64,000 nucleotides of DNA from Flavivirga eckloniae. Lineage in GTDB: Bacteria; Bacteroidota; Bacteroidia; Flavobacteriales; Flavobacteriaceae. Position numbers and translations under genes: made by a program. Positions 38,888 through 47,508 of this stretch are shown here, one piece after another. How positions within the stretch are numbered: position 1 is the first letter of the stretch; every line of letters starts with the position of its first letter. The DNA lies in assembly GCF_002886045.1 (NCBI RefSeq), contig NZ_CP025791.1, positions 1,386,001 to 1,450,000 on the forward strand. The letters run 5' to 3'. Below the pieces are notes generated by a model. It made no database searches. It was given only the letters and a program-made list of their open reading frames with translations, and had not been told where the DNA came from.

Positions 38888-40294
38888 TTATTTTGGTGCC
38901 CAAACGGTGTAACTCTTTGGAGGCACTTGAATTTTCACCCAGTTTCCCGATTGCGTCATTGGCTGCCATCCAGAATGTCCGGTATAATCTTTTATAACTG
39001 TGTTAGACCAATTCGTTTCTACCCAACGTTCTTGCCAAGAATCCGCATTATTTATGTATACCACTAATCCTGCATTATTATGCCCATTCCTTTTAGCGAC
39101 ATATTCATTATCGTCAGTATACAATATACTGGTGCTTCCTCCTGCCAAATTATTATGAATCCATATTAAGTTATTAAGACGCTCTTTATCTAACCATTCT
39201 TCATAATCTCTATAAAAAATAGTAGGATAGCCTTCATGTGTGAGTATATATGCATAAGCCAACATTTTTCCATTAAAGATCTCGTCGGTATCATGATTAG
39301 CAACAAAGGTTACTGCTTTTGTACCGTTGCGTTTCCATAGCATATCTTCATTTAATTTGTTTAAATTATTCCCTTCAAAAGCATCTCTCATTTTATAATA
39401 ACATGCAAAATCGAAAGCACTCACTTCTGCTTGTCCTGTCCACCAATCTAATGTCGCTGCATTACCATCCCAATATTCTCCTACAGCAAATCCTCCAACT
39501 TCATTTTTCCAGTCTTTTACAACCCATGGTTCGAAGCCTTTTACATAATCGAATCTCCAACCGTCAAACCCCATTACGTTTTTATAATACTTTGCTACAG
39601 ATTCGGAATTTTTCCACAATTCGTTTTGCACTCTAACCTGATGATGGCATAAATCTGGAAATCCACCAAAAATTCCAGAATCACTTCCATGATTATGATT
39701 AGGGTGGAAATCATTATAGTCTCTGTTAAATTTCCCTGATAGAGGCGTAAATTTAGTCCAATTACTTTGTCCATTAACTGGATTTACTTCATTCTGCCCT
39801 CCACTATTGTGATTAATCACAATATCTGCAATAACACTTAACTGGGCATTATGGGCAGAAGTAATTAGCGATGTTAACTCGTCTTCAGATCCAAAGCGTG
39901 TTTCCACACTCCCCATTTGGTTATATTTACCAAAATCAAAATAATCAAATGGGTCATACCCCATAGAAAAAGGTCCGTTTTGCGCTTTAGCTACGGGTGG
40001 TAACCAGATCGCATCTATACCTGCATTGCTCCAATTTTGTACTTTTCCACTCAGTGTGTTCCACCAATTTCCGCCAGCTGGCACGTCCCAGTAAAAGGCT
40101 TGCATCATAACACCGGAACCTATCTGTTTTAAATTACTAGCTTTTGTTGCTTTAGATGGTGCAGATTTTATGAGTTCTGCATTAGGAGATCGTTCATTGG
40201 ATGATTGATCATCCAATAGTCTTTCTTTTGAACAGCCAATAAGCAATAAGCATATTGGCAAAATCAATTTTAATCGTTTTAGAAGAATTTTCAT
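38888..40294 (-). CDS. Lipoprotein alpha-amylase, GH13 (archaeal-like, GH13_7 type)
   Basis: A 468-residue enzyme that hydrolyses alpha-1,4 bonds in starch or glycogen. It begins with a lipoprotein signal peptide (lipobox LIGC, C21), so it is anchored in the envelope, probably the outer membrane. The four GH13 regions are intact: DIVINH (157-162), GWRFDYVKG with nucleophile D249, VGEYWD with acid/base E273, and FVANHDTD with D335. Long stretches, such as MQAFYWDVPAGG, MGYDPFDYFD, ETRFGS, PTIFYRDYEEWL and LAGGSTSI, closely resemble the alpha-amylases of Pyrococcus/Thermococcus, which points to GH13 subfamily 7. No starch-binding module follows the catalytic and C-terminal beta domains. A perfect LacI-type palindrome lies upstream. 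There are no SusCD or transport genes beside it. Confidence 0.94.
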   Translation of the reverse strand: MKILLKRLKLILPICLLLIGCSKERLLDDQSSNERSPNAELIKSAPSKATKASNLKQIGSGVMMQAFYWDVPAGGNWWNTLSGKVQNWSNAGIDAIWLPPVAKAQNGPFSMGYDPFDYFDFGKYNQMGSVETRFGSEDELTSLITSAHNAQLSVIADIVINHNSGGQNEVNPVNGQSNWTKFTPLSGKFNRDYNDFHPNHNHGSDSGIFGGFPDLCHHQVRVQNELWKNSESVAKYYKNVMGFDGWRFDYVKGFEPWVVKDWKNEVGGFAVGEYWDGNAATLDWWTGQAEVSAFDFACYYKMRDAFEGNNLNKLNEDMLWKRNGTKAVTFVANHDTDEIFNGKMLAYAYILTHEGYPTIFYRDYEEWLDKERLNNLIWIHNNLAGGSTSILYTDDNEYVAKRNGHNNAGLVVYINNADSWQERWVETNWSNTVIKDYTGHSGWQPMTQSGNWVKIQVPPKSYTVWAPK

Positions 40295-40356
40295 GATATT
40301 TAGGTTTAAATTTCCTTCAAATTATAAATTAAACACCTAACCTAAAAATCACAATT

Positions 40357-40378
40357 AACACGAAAACGTTTTCGTGTT
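40357..40378. promoter_or_regulatory. LacI-family operator upstream of the amylase
   Basis: A perfect 22-bp palindrome with the half-site AACACGAAAAC and a central CG, the form bound by LacI-type regulators (core CGAAAACGTTTTCG). It lies 62 bp upstream of the amylase ATG and about 200 bp from the end of the acyl-CoA dehydrogenase gene. In flavobacteria, LacI regulators of maltose/starch genes use such sites. No regulator gene is in the window. Confidence 0.85.
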
Positions 40379-40582
40379 TATAACTTTATTAAATAATTTT
40401 ATCCTGTAAGATTAATGAAGTAAAAAACTAACTTACAAACACATAGCTGATTTAACTAAATAATACAACAGCTAGCGTTTTGCAACAGTAGATATTCTAA
40501 CTTGTACCAAGTTACCCCTTCTTTCCTATGACTATTTTGATGATAATCGTTTTGATTTTCATCAAAAATCCAAGAGGTTCGT

Positions 40583-41752
40583 TTAGTCACATACAGGTTT
40601 ATATTCTTTCTTATCAATAATTATTTTAGCAATAATTTCCCTAAGAATCTCTGATGTACCACCTCCTATAGGTCCTAGCCTACTGTCTCTTAAAAGTCTA
40701 GCCATCGGGTAGTCTTCCATATAACCATAACCACCTAGAAACTGAAGACATTGATATATAACATCGTCTGCCATTTTTGTAGACTTCAACTTTGACATCG
40801 ATGCTTCTTTTACTACATACTCGCCTTTATTCAATCTATATGTAACCGCGTAATTAAAAGTTTTACAGATTTCCATATCGGTATATAAATCTGAAATATT
40901 ATGCCTTAGAGCTTGAAATGAATCTATAGATTTTCCAAAAGCCTGACGTTCGGACATGTATTGTAAAGCATAGTCGAGGGCATATTCGGCACGCGCATGT
41001 GCATTTACCCCCATTATTAAACGCTCCAAAGAAAAGTGCTGTAATATATAGCCAAACCCTTTGTTTTCTTCTCCCATTAAATTTGCAACGGGTACTTTAA
41101 CATTATTGAATGCTATCTCTCCGGTATCTGATGCTCTCCAACCTAACTTATCCAGTTTGGTTGCCGAAACCCCCTCTACTTCTCTATCTATAACAAAAAT
41201 GCTAATACCTTTATTTCCTAATTCGGGATTCGTTTTTGCAGCCACAACCAAATAGTCACTGTAAACGCCATTAGTAATAAACGTTTTGGATCCGTTAATA
41301 ATATAATGGTCGCCTTCTTTTACAGCTGTTGTCCGTATGCCTGCCACATCACTACCTCCAAAAGGTTCTGTAATACATAAACATCCTATTTTATCGCCAG
41401 AAATACTCGGTGCTAAATACTTTTCCTTAATGGCTTCATCACCTTCCGCATTTAAATGTGTCATGGCCAAATAAGCATGAGCCCAAATCGCAGCAGCAAA
41501 ACCGCCTGAGTTTATTTTTTGAAGTTCTTCCAAAAGTATAACCGTGTAAAACAAATCTAAATTCATTCCACCATAAGCTTCTGGATAGTTAATTCCAAAA
41601 AAGCCCATGTCTCCAAACTTTTTCCAAATAAATCTATCTATAGTTCCTGTTTTTTCCCACTTTTCTATATTAGGAACTACTTCTTTCTTTAAAAAATCTT
41701 GAAGACTTTTTCTAAAAAGGTTATGTTCTTCTGTGAAGTACATACTATTCAT
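40583..41752 (-). CDS. Acyl-CoA dehydrogenase family protein
   Basis: A 389-residue flavoenzyme that oxidises an acyl-CoA to the enoyl-CoA using FAD and passes electrons to ETF. The typical blocks are present: CLCITEPFGGSDVAGI (about 124-139), TFITNGVYSDYLVV, SERQAFGKSIDSFQALRH, and CLQFLGGYGYMEDYPMARLLRDSR. At the position where medium-chain enzymes carry the catalytic Glu (EGT), this protein has GGGTSE. Instead E243 in HFSLERL aligns with the catalytic Glu of isovaleryl-CoA and long-chain dehydrogenases, so a branched or long substrate is more likely than a medium-chain one. The start is M1; M4 is also possible. It stands alone, with no beta-oxidation partners nearby. Confidence 0.92.
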   Translation of the reverse strand: MNSMYFTEEHNLFRKSLQDFLKKEVVPNIEKWEKTGTIDRFIWKKFGDMGFFGINYPEAYGGMNLDLFYTVILLEELQKINSGGFAAAIWAHAYLAMTHLNAEGDEAIKEKYLAPSISGDKIGCLCITEPFGGSDVAGIRTTAVKEGDHYIINGSKTFITNGVYSDYLVVAAKTNPELGNKGISIFVIDREVEGVSATKLDKLGWRASDTGEIAFNNVKVPVANLMGEENKGFGYILQHFSLERLIMGVNAHARAEYALDYALQYMSERQAFGKSIDSFQALRHNISDLYTDMEICKTFNYAVTYRLNKGEYVVKEASMSKLKSTKMADDVIYQCLQFLGGYGYMEDYPMARLLRDSRLGPIGGGTSEILREIIAKIIIDKKEYKPVCD

Positions 41753-41933
41753 TTATTTAAATTTATTATTTTTTTATCTGTTAGGAGGTTATATAAAAAG
41801 TCTCTACTACTTTATCTATCTTATTGATATTGAGTTTACTTTTTAGCGACCTACCTCATTATTTACGAATTAGCTTCTTCCCCTAACCAAGTTAATTTTA
41901 GGCGTATATTTATTTCGTAAATACTAATGTTTT

Positions 41934-42812
41934 TTAATCGAGGGACAAATATAATTTAATTATATTGATTTTATTTACTGGAAAGTCCTTTACTTTTGTT
42001 AATTCATCAAGAGATTTATATCCTTCTCTTAATTTACGTTGTTCTACTATATTATAGGCTAAATCATAATCTATGTGCTGAACATTTACTAAACTTTCTA
42101 TTGTTGCTTTATTTATGTTTATTTTTTGAACCTGTCTTGGAGTTTTTACGGTGAAATTCTTTGTTAGTTGATCAATTAGTTCTGAAGTTAAACCATATAC
42201 ATCCCGAAGTTGTACATCGTCAATAAAGCCTCCAACAAATTTATTTCTAAATCTTATAATACGTTTAGATAGCACTTTTCCAATACCATTTATGGTTTGT
42301 AATTGCTCTGCCGTTGCTTTGTTTAAATCCTGCTTCTCCTCAAAGGTTTTTGCAATATTTTTACGATTAAAAACTGGTGCTCGTTTTCTTTTTGGGTTAG
42401 TAACCCATTCTGGAAATTTAAAATATGGAGATATTCGGCTTAAAATTGAATCTGATACTTTAGTAACTTCTTGAAATTGCTTTGCTGAAACAATCCAATT
42501 ATTTTGCTTTCTGAAAGCTAGCAGCCTGTCAATTTCTATATTAGACATTCCTAAAGCTGCTCCTTTAAAGTCTGTAATATAGTTTGGGTTGAATGGGTAT
42601 ACTTTAGGTTTGCTTTTTTCTAACTGTACCAATCTAAGCGAATCTATTTCCTTATTGAATCTTTCGAGTTCTTCTTTATTTACCAAAATAGCTTCTGGCG
42701 AAAAATCTGCAAAAAAATAAACACATTGCAATCCTAAAATGAGTAGGATTAATAAAAAAATCCCATTTCGCTGTTCTTTAGTAAACGTGAAATGGGATTT
42801 GAAATTTTGCAT
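41934..42812 (-). CDS. Membrane-anchored helix-hairpin-helix (ComEA-like) protein
   Basis: A 292-residue protein with one N-terminal membrane span (about residues 18-36) after a short basic lead (FTFTKEQRNG), so the bulk faces the periplasm. It carries several helix-hairpin-helix units: FPFNPNYITDF-type (about 70-140), then DLNKATAEQLQTINGIGKVL (about 167-187) and ININKATIESLVNVQHIDYD (about 234-253). Such HhH motifs bind DNA backbone and are typical of ComEA, but the anchor-plus-three-unit layout is the form often found in Bacteroidota, where a role in competence is not shown. It starts 9 bp after the symporter stop, so they are probably co-transcribed. Confidence 0.85.
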   Translation of the reverse strand: MQNFKSHFTFTKEQRNGIFLLILLILGLQCVYFFADFSPEAILVNKEELERFNKEIDSLRLVQLEKSKPKVYPFNPNYITDFKGAALGMSNIEIDRLLAFRKQNNWIVSAKQFQEVTKVSDSILSRISPYFKFPEWVTNPKRKRAPVFNRKNIAKTFEEKQDLNKATAEQLQTINGIGKVLSKRIIRFRNKFVGGFIDDVQLRDVYGLTSELIDQLTKNFTVKTPRQVQKININKATIESLVNVQHIDYDLAYNIVEQRKLREGYKSLDELTKVKDFPVNKINIIKLYLSLD

Positions 42813-42821
42813 ATAATGCTA

Positions 42822-44423
42822 TTATGCTTTTGCTGCTTTTATAGCATCCAAATATCTTTTCAACTGCTTTTTAACTACTGGGAATAAGAAGAACAATCCT
42901 ATCATATTAGGGAATATCATTGCAAAAATCATAGCATCAGAGAATTGCCAGATAGATCCCATACTTGCTGCTGCTCCAATAACAACAAACATTAAGAATA
43001 AAACCTTATAAGCTAAATCTGCTACTTTACCTCTACCAAATAAAAACTTCCAAGATTGTAAGCCATAATAAGACCATGAAATCATTGTTGAAACTGCAAA
43101 TAACACAACGGCAACTGTTAAAAACACATTAGAATATGGTATGTATTGTGCAAATGCTTTTGAAGTAATTCCTGCTCCTTCATAAGAAACACCATCAATT
43201 ATAACTGCTCCCAGACCGTCTCCTCCGTATTGAAACTCACCTCCAAAATTAAATATAATAATAACTAAAGCTGTCATTGTACAAATAACAACTGTATCAA
43301 TAAAAGGTTCTAATAAAGCTACTAAACCTTCAGATGCCGAATAATTTGTTTTTACTGCAGAATGCGCAATGGAAGCAGAACCTGCACCTGCCTCATTTGA
43401 AAAGGCTGCACGTTTAAATCCTACTAGCAATACACCTATAATACTACCAACTCCAATTGCTGTAGGGTTAAAAGCTTCTTTAAATATTAAACCTATAGCA
43501 TCATCGACTAATGAAAAATTGCTAAAAATTATATATAAACAAGCTAGTAAATAGAAAACTGCCATAAAAGGCACTACTTTTTCTGTAACTGAGGCTATTC
43601 TTTTAATCCCCCCTATAATAATAATACCTACTAAAACAGCTAATATAACCCCTATCCAAAAACCTGCGCCTGTATTATCTAATCCTAATAAATCTTTTAA
43701 AACTATGGTTGCTTGATTTGATTGTGCTGCATTACCACCTCCAAAAGATCCTCCGATGCAAAAAATTGCAAAAAGCACTGCGGCAATTTTCCCTAGCATA
43801 GCAAACCCTTTTTCTTTTAAACCTTTACTAATGTAATACATAGGCCCTCCGTAAACCGTTCCATCTTCTCCAACATCTCTATATTGAACCCCTAACGTAC
43901 ATTCAACAAATTTTGAAGACATTCCTAATAACCCACAAACAATCATCCAAAATGTTGCCCCAGGACCTCCTAAAGCAATTGCCAAGGCAACCCCTGCTAT
44001 ATTACCGTTACCTACTGTACCGGAAACAGCTGTTGCTAGAGCTTGGAAGTGACTCACTTCTCCTTCTTGACTTTCGTCTCTTATGGTATCTCGTATATCA
44101 CCATCAATAGTCATTGGAGTGTCTGCTGCTTCATGTCCTCCTTCAATTTCGTCGTATTTACCTCTTACTGTATTAATAGCTTTTCCAAAATATTTAATAT
44201 TTGGAAAACCAAAATATATAGTAAAAAACAATGCACTGAATACAAGTAGAATCAGTACAAACGGAACACCAAAAACAGGGAAGAAAATAATATTAAAAAC
44301 TGCATCAGAAAAAGGCTTAAATCCCTCATCTATTCGTTGATCCAGTCCTTTTTCGACTGCTTCTTGTGCAAATGTTATAAATGGTAGAATTAATGTAAAT
44401 ATTGAAAGAAGATATTTCTTCAT
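42822..44423 (-). CDS. Sodium:alanine symporter family (AGCS) transporter
   Basis: A 533-residue inner-membrane protein with about ten to eleven spans that imports alanine or glycine with Na+. Characteristic AGCS blocks are GNVAGVA-like GNGNIAGVALAIALGGPGA, FWMIVCGLLGMSSKFVECTLG, GGPMYYISKGL, NEAGAGSASIAHSAV, and the C-terminal SWSYYGLQSWKFLFG. The N-terminus (residues 1-19, ending TFAQ) looks like a cleavable signal peptide, an addition seen in Bacteroidota members. It is followed by the HhH gene with a 9-bp gap. Confidence 0.93.
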   Translation of the reverse strand: MKKYLLSIFTLILPFITFAQEAVEKGLDQRIDEGFKPFSDAVFNIIFFPVFGVPFVLILLVFSALFFTIYFGFPNIKYFGKAINTVRGKYDEIEGGHEAADTPMTIDGDIRDTIRDESQEGEVSHFQALATAVSGTVGNGNIAGVALAIALGGPGATFWMIVCGLLGMSSKFVECTLGVQYRDVGEDGTVYGGPMYYISKGLKEKGFAMLGKIAAVLFAIFCIGGSFGGGNAAQSNQATIVLKDLLGLDNTGAGFWIGVILAVLVGIIIIGGIKRIASVTEKVVPFMAVFYLLACLYIIFSNFSLVDDAIGLIFKEAFNPTAIGVGSIIGVLLVGFKRAAFSNEAGAGSASIAHSAVKTNYSASEGLVALLEPFIDTVVICTMTALVIIIFNFGGEFQYGGDGLGAVIIDGVSYEGAGITSKAFAQYIPYSNVFLTVAVVLFAVSTMISWSYYGLQSWKFLFGRGKVADLAYKVLFLMFVVIGAAASMGSIWQFSDAMIFAMIFPNMIGLFFLFPVVKKQLKRYLDAIKAAKA

Positions 44424-44531
44424 AAGAAAACTTTATTAATTAATTTTTATTGAAAATTCGTACTAAAAGCTAGCAAGATGCTAAAAAAAAATGATTTTTT
44501 AAAACAATGCTTGTTAAAATCGTAAATTTCG

Positions 44532-45572
44532 CTAATCTATATTGTATGCAGAATTTAAGGCTTCTATTTGTTCGGGTCTACCCAAAACAATAATCTTGGA
44601 ATTTGTAGCTAATTCTAGTTCTGCCTCAGGGTTTACTAGATACTCATCGTTTTCGTCTTTATAACCAATAACGGTACAACCAGTCTTTCTACGAAGGTCT
44701 AAATCTTTAATCGTTCTTGCTTCTTTTGTATTTGAAGTAAATAACTTTTCTACAGCAACTTCTTCTATGTTTATATTCGATTTCCCTACTATAGACAGGT
44801 TATCAACAAACTCCATTAAACCAGGAATTACAACTAAGGACGCCATATGATCGCCCCCTATTTTATCTGGCAATATAACATTGTTGGCTCCTGCTAACTT
44901 CAATTTATCGTACGATGTTTCTAAAGATGCCCTACTTATTATGTTTATAGCCTTATTTAATTGTCTGGTTGAAAGTACAACAAACAAATTATCGGCATCA
45001 TTAGGCAAAGCTGAGATTAAACAGGATGCTCTATCGACTCCTGCTTGCATGAGTGTTTCATCTTCATTGGCATTACCAATTACATAAGGCACCTCATCCA
45101 TTTGAAGACGGTCTTCCATTTCTTTATCTTTTTCAATAACTACAAAATGCTTTTTATAAGCCGAAAGTTTTCTAGCTGCCTGTTTTCCATTTCTGCCATA
45201 ACCACAAATAACGATATGACCTTTAAAACTATCTATCTTTTTTTGCATCTTCTTATATATTAATTCATCGATATTATTCTTACTCAAAATATACTCCGTT
45301 ATTATTGAGAGCGCATACCCTACAATAACCACACTTCCTAATATTAAAAATATTGTAAAAACTTTAGATTGCTCATCTAATGGCACCACTTCGCCATACC
45401 CGACAGTTGTCATGGTAATAACCGTCATGTATAACGCATCAACCCATGAGTAACCAGATATTACTTTATAACCAGTAACACCAATAGATACAATGATTAC
45501 GAGTAGTAATACTGCTGTATATATTTTGGTTTTAAAAAACTTTATAAGTGGATTCTTTATAAGCGGATTCAT
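44532..45572 (-). CDS. Potassium channel with RCK/TrkA domains (MthK-like)
   Basis: A 346-residue inner-membrane channel subunit. Two membrane spans (about 15-35 and 70-92) flank a pore loop with the selectivity filter TMTTVGYGE (about residues 52-60). A cytoplasmic RCK_N (TrkA-N) domain follows, with the nucleotide-binding GYGRNGKQAA (about 120-129), and then an RCK_C domain (about 260-346). This is the architecture of ligand-gated K+ channels such as MthK, opened by Ca2+ or nucleotides. No internal start for a free RCK subunit is obvious. It stands alone between the symporter and the PspC-domain gene. Confidence 0.93.
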   Translation of the reverse strand: MNPLIKNPLIKFFKTKIYTAVLLLVIIVSIGVTGYKVISGYSWVDALYMTVITMTTVGYGEVVPLDEQSKVFTIFLILGSVVIVGYALSIITEYILSKNNIDELIYKKMQKKIDSFKGHIVICGYGRNGKQAARKLSAYKKHFVVIEKDKEMEDRLQMDEVPYVIGNANEDETLMQAGVDRASCLISALPNDADNLFVVLSTRQLNKAINIISRASLETSYDKLKLAGANNVILPDKIGGDHMASLVVIPGLMEFVDNLSIVGKSNINIEEVAVEKLFTSNTKEARTIKDLDLRRKTGCTVIGYKDENDEYLVNPEAELELATNSKIIVLGRPEQIEALNSAYNID

Positions 45573-45662
45573 CTGGTAGCTTTTATTTTTTTGATGGACA
45601 GATGTAATTCATATAATAGTATTAACAACAGCTTAATAATCTTGTTTTATTCATCCTGTAAA

Positions 45663-45890
45663 TTATAAATCGAAAACAGATGACCGTTTGGTATAGACTA
45701 AATCTTTAATACGCATCCAAAAAGCTAAGAACAAATACAGTGCAAAGCCAAAGCCAACAGTTACAAACGTTACATACATAAACGATGTTCTTACTACCTT
45801 AGCTCTAATACCAAATCTTTCGGCTATACGCTGACAAACATAATAACCATGTTTTTGAAAAAACAGTAATGGTTTATAGATACTTTTCAT
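45663..45890 (-). CDS. Small PspC-domain membrane protein
   Basis: A 75-residue protein with one or two hydrophobic segments (about 36-62) after CQRIAERFGIRAKVVRTSFM, the usual PspC pattern of a short amphipathic N-terminal part followed by a membrane hairpin. Phage-shock protein C senses envelope stress with PspB and PspA in enterobacteria; here no pspA or pspB is near, and this short form is widespread in Bacteroidota without a known partner. The start at 45890 gives a basic N-terminus in the cytoplasm. The neighbouring channel gene may be unrelated. Confidence 0.82.
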   Translation of the reverse strand: MKSIYKPLLFFQKHGYYVCQRIAERFGIRAKVVRTSFMYVTFVTVGFGFALYLFLAFWMRIKDLVYTKRSSVFDL

Positions 45891-46041
45891 ACCGCAATTT
45901 AAATATAAAATTTAATATTTTAGATTTCAACTGAAGTTTATCTTGAACCTTTCAATTTCGTTAAAGACAAACTAAAACGGACATTATTGAACGGAAGGTT
46001 TTAATTGATATCTAAAAGAAACTTACTGAAAAGTAAAGCTA

Positions 46042-47316
46042 TTACTGTTTAATGATTAGAGAATTGCCAATTGCGCATTGCAAACATTTATTTTTGTCGC
46101 AGTATTCTGTTTTAAGCTGAATGAGCGCTTGCGAATCTAATGCTGATTTAGAAATCTCTTTTAAACCATTAAAGGCATCAATAATGCCATTTCTCTCTGA
46201 AATAATCGAGGTTGCAATTTTGAAAATTTCTGAATCCATCCTCTGTCCTTTTTGTTTTGCGTAACAGAATTTAAGCGGAATAATTGTATTGATAACCAAT
46301 AAATCTACAAACGATCTGGTAAGTGTTTTTTTTAATGATTTTGACTCTTTTTGAAAGGTATAATGTGTCTCCCAAAATTTTGACGTTGTTACTTTAAACA
46401 GCTTATGAAAATCTCCTATATGATTTGTTTCTATAATCTTAGAAAATAAGTTCTGATGCTCGTAGTACAACCCAGCTAATTGAGACAACCTAATGGTTGG
46501 GAAGTTAGACGGACGTAACCTGAAAAACTGGAATGGCAAGACCCGTTTATTTTCCAATTTAAACTTTTGCTTTAAAAATTGATACTCCTTAACCAAACCT
46601 AAATAGTAAGTATCTTCGATATCCTTGTTCAACAAACCAGCTTGCCCAAAAAACAATGCTTCTAAGGTTTTTTGATCTGATTGTGTTTTCCTTACTATTG
46701 AAAAGTCAATGGATTTTGCCATACTAAAAAACGAATCTCCATTTACTTTAAGTCCGAAATTTTTAGACAGCATTTTAAACAACACTGCTTCCCAGTCGTT
46801 TTGAGATTCCTTTAAAAGTAATTCTATGGTTTTAGCTTTTCGTTCTAAACGTTCCAAAAACAGCCGTTCTAACCAATTCTGCAAAACAAAATTGTCGGTA
46901 CTCATAAAATCATGTTCGCAATTAATCCATTTGTCTTGTTCGACAAACAATTTTTCATAATTCTCCGAGATTGTTTTATCGATAAGCCCTTTTAGTTCTA
47001 AAGTTGGAATTACGGTATTATCCTTTCTATAAACATCGGTGTCATGCTCCCAAACCACATGTAAAATAACATTATCGTATGCTTTGTCTTGTTCGTGATT
47101 ATGCAAAAACCAATCTGATGATTTTACATGAATCTCAACATTTCCTGCCCAGAGTTGTTCATCTATATTAAGTTGGGCATTAAAAAAATCTGGTCCCGAA
47201 TTTTGGTTATGCTGCCCTACCGTGTTAATTGTAACTGTTTCTCCTGTAACGGCTTTAAGATTATTTATTTCAATCTTTTTGTGTTTCCAGATATAATGTA
47301 GAAAATCTTCTTGCAT
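46042..47316 (-). CDS. DUF2851 family protein
   Basis: A 424-residue soluble protein without signal peptide. It begins QEDFLHYIWKHKKI and shows GQHNQNSGPDFFNAQL, WAGNVEIHVKSSDWFLH and YDNVILHVVWEHD, the strongly conserved N-terminal blocks of DUF2851, a family restricted mostly to Bacteroidota. The blocks with D, E and H residues (PDFFNAQL, GNVEIHVKSSDW) look like a possible metal/nuclease-like site, but that is only inference. The C-terminus has a Cys cluster, YCDKNKCLQCAIGN. The function is unknown and the genome context gives no clue. Confidence 0.87.
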   Translation of the reverse strand: MQEDFLHYIWKHKKIEINNLKAVTGETVTINTVGQHNQNSGPDFFNAQLNIDEQLWAGNVEIHVKSSDWFLHNHEQDKAYDNVILHVVWEHDTDVYRKDNTVIPTLELKGLIDKTISENYEKLFVEQDKWINCEHDFMSTDNFVLQNWLERLFLERLERKAKTIELLLKESQNDWEAVLFKMLSKNFGLKVNGDSFFSMAKSIDFSIVRKTQSDQKTLEALFFGQAGLLNKDIEDTYYLGLVKEYQFLKQKFKLENKRVLPFQFFRLRPSNFPTIRLSQLAGLYYEHQNLFSKIIETNHIGDFHKLFKVTTSKFWETHYTFQKESKSLKKTLTRSFVDLLVINTIIPLKFCYAKQKGQRMDSEIFKIATSIISERNGIIDAFNGLKEISKSALDSQALIQLKTEYCDKNKCLQCAIGNSLIIKQ

Positions 47317-47508
47317 GCAACTAAATTAAAACCACTGTACGTAAATTCCAAATAATATTAAGAAATAACTTACATTTTTAGTGGTTTTGTTTAATTAAAA
47401 ACTACTTAATTAGTTTTATGAATAACATGTTTCGAACAAATAGTTGACTTGAAGTTGATGTTTGCCTCTAAACTTAAAAGTGTGTTTCCCATAGACAAAT
47501 TGCAGTCA

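Noticed and set aside
43369-44340. Plus-strand frames antisense to the alanine symporter gene
   Set aside because: They lie fully inside a well-supported transporter gene and encode no recognisable protein.
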